64,000 bases of DNA, from NCBI RefSeq assembly GCF_900021165.1, contig NZ_FCOQ01000034.1:148673-212672 (forward strand). Direction: 5' to 3'. The notes under the pieces are model-generated. The model had not been told where the DNA came from. It saw nothing but the letters and a program-made list of their open reading frames with translations, and did not search any database. The position numbers and the translations under genes are program-made. Position 1 is the stretch's first letter. Every line of letters begins with the position of its first letter. Origin of the DNA: Paenibacillus phocaeensis (GTDB lineage: Bacteria; Bacillota; Bacilli; Paenibacillales; Paenibacillaceae). Positions 61,699 to 64,000 of this stretch are shown piece after piece.

Positions 61699-61744
61699 AG
61701 CGCTTACCATCAGGCTGAACACGCATGAATTCGTTTAGGAATTC

Positions 61745-62095
61745 TCAAAAATCAATCAAACCGAGACTGATGAGCAGCGAATCGTTCACTTTCTTCATCG
61801 TCTCCTCGTCCAAATGCGTAATTTTATCCGTTAATCTTTGTTTGTCGATCGTTCGAATTTGCTCCAGCAAGATGACGGAATCTCTGTCAAATCCGTGGGT
61901 AGCCGCGTCAATCTCAACGTGGGTTGGCAACTTCGCCTTTTGGATTTGCGCCGTAATAGCGGCAACAATGGCCGTTGGGCTGAATCGATTTCCGATATCA
62001 TTCTGGATGATAAGCACCGGTCTGACCCCGCCCTGCTCGGAACCTACCACAGGGGAGAGGTCTGCAAAAAAAACGTCGCCGCGCTTTACGATCAA
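61745..62095 (-). CDS. ndoA: Endoribonuclease EndoA (MazF toxin)
   Basis: 116 residues, the normal length. MazF/PemK fold: MIVKRGDVFFADLSPVVGSEQGGVRPVLIIQND, SPTAIVAAITAQIQKAKLPTHVEI, DSVILLEQIRTIDKQRL. In B. subtilis EndoA cuts mRNA at UACAU. The gene follows its antitoxin (ndoAI) by 3 bp; together with alr this is the conserved Firmicute order. Confidence 0.96.
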   Translation of the reverse strand: MIVKRGDVFFADLSPVVGSEQGGVRPVLIIQNDIGNRFSPTAIVAAITAQIQKAKLPTHVEIDAATHGFDRDSVILLEQIRTIDKQRLTDKITHLDEETMKKVNDSLLISLGLIDF

Positions 62096-62098
62096 TGT

Positions 62099-62380
62099 TT
62101 ACACCCCGCTTACTAGGCGGTCCAGAGTGATGTCTGCATCTTCTTCCGCGTGGAACGCTTCGGAGGCCATGGACAAATTGATTTTGGCCATCTCCATATA
62201 GCCGCGCTGCATCGATTCCCGGATGAATCGTTTCTTCCGCTCGTTCAGATACAGCTTCATGGCCTGCCTGATCAACTCGCTGCGGTTGGAATTCTCCATC
62301 GCCACGATTCCATCGACTTCCTGCAAAAGATGATCCGGCAAACTGATCATGATTCTTTTGGTGTTGTGCATATTGGCCAT
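62099..62380 (-). CDS. ndoAI: Antitoxin EndoAI (ribbon-helix-helix)
   Basis: 93 residues, starting MANMHNTKRIMISLPDHLLQEVDGIV, a MetJ/CopG-type ribbon-helix-helix DNA-binding domain, with RSELIRQAMKLYLNERKKR as the helices. The C-terminal part wraps the EndoA dimer. It is 3 bp ahead of ndoA, and the pair is separated from alr by 247 bp, giving room for a promoter. Confidence 0.94.
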   Translation of the reverse strand: MANMHNTKRIMISLPDHLLQEVDGIVAMENSNRSELIRQAMKLYLNERKKRFIRESMQRGYMEMAKINLSMASEAFHAEEDADITLDRLVSGV

Positions 62381-62627
62381 TTTAAAACTTCCACCCCCAA
62401 AACCTACTCGACCCTGTTTCCTGATATCAGTATAGCATTATTCAAGGAAATTTATACAAAAGAAATATATGCCGATAGTATATCAAGTATGCTGCATATC
62501 ATTATAAACAAAAATGACAGTGCCGTACATATCTGATCATTTCCATCTTTAGTATTCGATAGACCCGGCATAAATTCCTTCCCTCAGGGTAAAGTTTTTG
62601 TTGAATTTTGTCTGCCGCACCATTCTG

Positions 62628-63809
62628 TCACAGCAGCGGGTTGAGCAGGAAGTCCGGTTCTCCCTTCCGTCTATAGACTCGGGGGACCCGATGGGCCAGC
62701 ATGCAGATCAACTCGTAATGGATCGTTCCCATGGCGGATGCCAGCTCCCCGGCGGTCACTTCCTCGCCGGCTTGCCGACCGATGAGCACAACCTCTTCGC
62801 CGGCTTGAATTTCTTCGGCTTCCTCAGCCAAAGCTTGAAGCGATACCATACATTGGTCCATACAAATCACGCCTGCTACAGGAACGCGGCGGCCGCGTAT
62901 CAGTACTTGTGCTTTGCCGTTCAGGAGACGCGAATACCCGTCGGCATACCCGATCGGCAGAGTCGCGATGCGCTCCTCCTGCCGGGTGACGTATTTCGCG
63001 CCGTAGCTGACGGCGGAATGAGGCGGCAGCGTCTTGACCCGTACCGTTTCGGTCTTCAAGGAGAGAACCGGGGTGAGCCGCACTTGATCGCGGCGGACCT
63101 CGTCGGACGGATACAAGCCGTACAAAGCGATGCCGATGCGAACCATTTGTACGGACAGTTCCGGCATATCGATGGCGATTGCGCTGTTCCCTGTATGTAT
63201 GATCGGGATGCGAATTTCTTGCTCCCGCAGCGCGTCCACCACGCCCTGAAACCGGCGGAATTGTTCCAATGTATAGCTTTTGTCTTCCTCGTCCGCTGTG
63301 GCATAGTGGGTGAACAAGCCTTCCACTTCCACCTGCGGCGCTTGCGTGGCCTTGCGTATGAAGGCGACCGCCTCTTCTCCGGGCAGCAGTCCGACGCGAC
63401 CCATGCCGGAATCGATTTTGATATGGACTTTCAGCTTATGCGGGAATTCGCCGGGATTCAAGGCTTCGATCGCCTCCAGCACTTCCATGCTGAATACGTT
63501 CAAGGTAATCTCCTGTTCCCACGCGGTGCGAACCCCGTGGGGCGGCGTATACCCGAGCACCAGAATCGGCAGCCGGATGCCGGCTCTCCGGAGCTCCAGC
63601 GCTTCATCCAGGAACGCAACGCTGAGGTAATCCGCGCCGATCCGTTCCAATTCCTTCGCTACAGGCACAGCGCCGTGCCCATAAGCATTAGCTTTTACAC
63701 ATGCCAGCATTTTCATGTCCGCCGGTTGTCTTCTCCGCAATTCCTCGAAATTGCTGCGCAGTGCGTCCAAATCAATTTCCGCACGGGTAGGTCGATACAT
63801 TCCTTGCAC
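62628..63809 (-). CDS. alr: Alanine racemase
   Basis: 393 residues. PLP-binding Lys in VKANAYGHGAVPVAKEL (about residue 39), the motif KIDSGMGRVGLLP, GNSAIAID, MVRIGIALYGLYPS, catalytic Tyr in SAVSYGAKYVT and the C-terminal CMDQCMV. Converts L- to D-alanine for peptidoglycan. Start is GTG 63809 (MQGM) or ATG 63800 (MYRPTRAEID), the second matching the family start better; GGAGAAGG lies upstream. Preceded by a good SigA promoter. Confidence 0.95.
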   Translation of the reverse strand: MQGMYRPTRAEIDLDALRSNFEELRRRQPADMKMLACVKANAYGHGAVPVAKELERIGADYLSVAFLDEALELRRAGIRLPILVLGYTPPHGVRTAWEQEITLNVFSMEVLEAIEALNPGEFPHKLKVHIKIDSGMGRVGLLPGEEAVAFIRKATQAPQVEVEGLFTHYATADEEDKSYTLEQFRRFQGVVDALREQEIRIPIIHTGNSAIAIDMPELSVQMVRIGIALYGLYPSDEVRRDQVRLTPVLSLKTETVRVKTLPPHSAVSYGAKYVTRQEERIATLPIGYADGYSRLLNGKAQVLIRGRRVPVAGVICMDQCMVSLQALAEEAEEIQAGEEVVLIGRQAGEEVTAGELASAMGTIHYELICMLAHRVPRVYRRKGEPDFLLNPLL

Positions 63810-63863
63810 TTTCGGGTCACCTTCTCCAAAGATTGAGAGTTCAAATATCTGAGCAATAATCTA

Positions 63864-63892
63864 ATGGTAATGTTCATGGATGCGACTGTCAA
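63864..63892 (-). promoter_or_regulatory. SigA-type promoter of alr
   Basis: On the minus strand TTGACA (63892-63887), 17-bp spacer, TACCAT (63869-63864). The -10 is weak but the -35 and spacing are ideal. The remaining 110 bp to the window edge contain a GC-rich inverted repeat (GGGAGTGTTCTCCC) and no clear gene. Confidence 0.6.
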
Positions 63893-64000
63893 TTCTGCAA
63901 AAGAACCCAATTGCCGAGAAGGCCCGTACTCCTGTTTCAACCTCCATATAGAATAAAGAGGCGAATCGTCGGGCCCGTCGGGAGAACACTCCCGCCGGCA

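Noticed and set aside
62598..63836. 412-codon plus-strand frame opposite alr
   Set aside because: Antisense shadow of alanine racemase, which has all catalytic motifs.
63713..63940. 75-codon minus-strand frame upstream of alr
   Set aside because: It overlaps the alr promoter and start in another frame and has no family resemblance.

Overview
The window looks like the chromosome of a Paenibacillus-type Firmicute. It carries an SLH-anchored Rhs/YD-repeat surface protein, LplABC/YtcPQ-like sugar transporters with AraC or YesMN control, a CmpA spore-cortex gene, and a housekeeping block (alr, ndoAI, ndoA, tex, cmpA, sprT, tRNAs) whose gene set matches the alr-to-sprT neighbourhood of Bacillus subtilis. 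I find no rRNA genes and no CRISPR array.

Region 1 (1-25 kb) is an accessory polymorphic-toxin locus, transcribed almost wholly on the minus strand. A secreted SLH protein (22997-25078) and a 2338-residue Rhs protein with a colicin-E5-like tip (15962-22978) are followed by their immunity gene. Beyond that lies a reservoir of displaced toxin tips and immunity genes (around 10.7-11.6, 7.8-8.2, 5.6-6.9, 3.2-4.1 and 1.7-2.9 kb). Several are damaged: there are three nonsense codons, a core deletion and an IS-mediated loss of a toxin. Three copies of a compact element sit between the cassettes, each beginning just past the terminator of an immunity gene. The element has a conserved non-coding block with covarying hairpins, a Rep_trans-like replication protein and, in two copies, a convergent overlapping XRE regulator. 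The best-preserved copy also has a serine recombinase next to it. In one copy the rep gene is fused in frame to an Rhs core and toxin tip. IS256 (inside IS1182), IS3 and two IS110 (bridge-recombinase class) elements add to the mosaic.

Region 2 (25-45 kb) holds two glycan-utilisation loci. The first is a divergent membrane-anchored AraC regulator with two permeases, a binding lipoprotein, a DUF1861 protein and a GH130 phosphorylase, probably for beta-mannosides. The second is a GH42 beta-galactosidase, a YesMN two-component system, a binding lipoprotein, two permeases and a GH30 enzyme. Candidate CcpA (cre) sites lie in duplicated promoter segments upstream of the GH42 and binding-protein genes, next to a relic of a response-regulator tail.

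Region 3 (44.7-50 kb) has five tRNA genes (Leu-GAG twice, Glu, Ser, Asn) on the minus strand. They are interspersed with an XRE regulator, a PAS/Cys-rich protein, AzlCD, a HAD phosphatase, a lipoprotein and decayed remnants (KDPG aldolase, transposase).

Region 4 (50-64 kb) has an MFS exporter with a perfect operator-like palindrome and an ArsR-type regulator, then sprT, a small hypothetical gene, a repeat-rich 1-kb gap with a ~10-bp minisatellite, cmpA, tex, a DUF4190 protein, a YknXYZ-like efflux operon, an intergenic dispersed-repeat cluster, and the ndoA (MazF), ndoAI and alr genes reading leftward.
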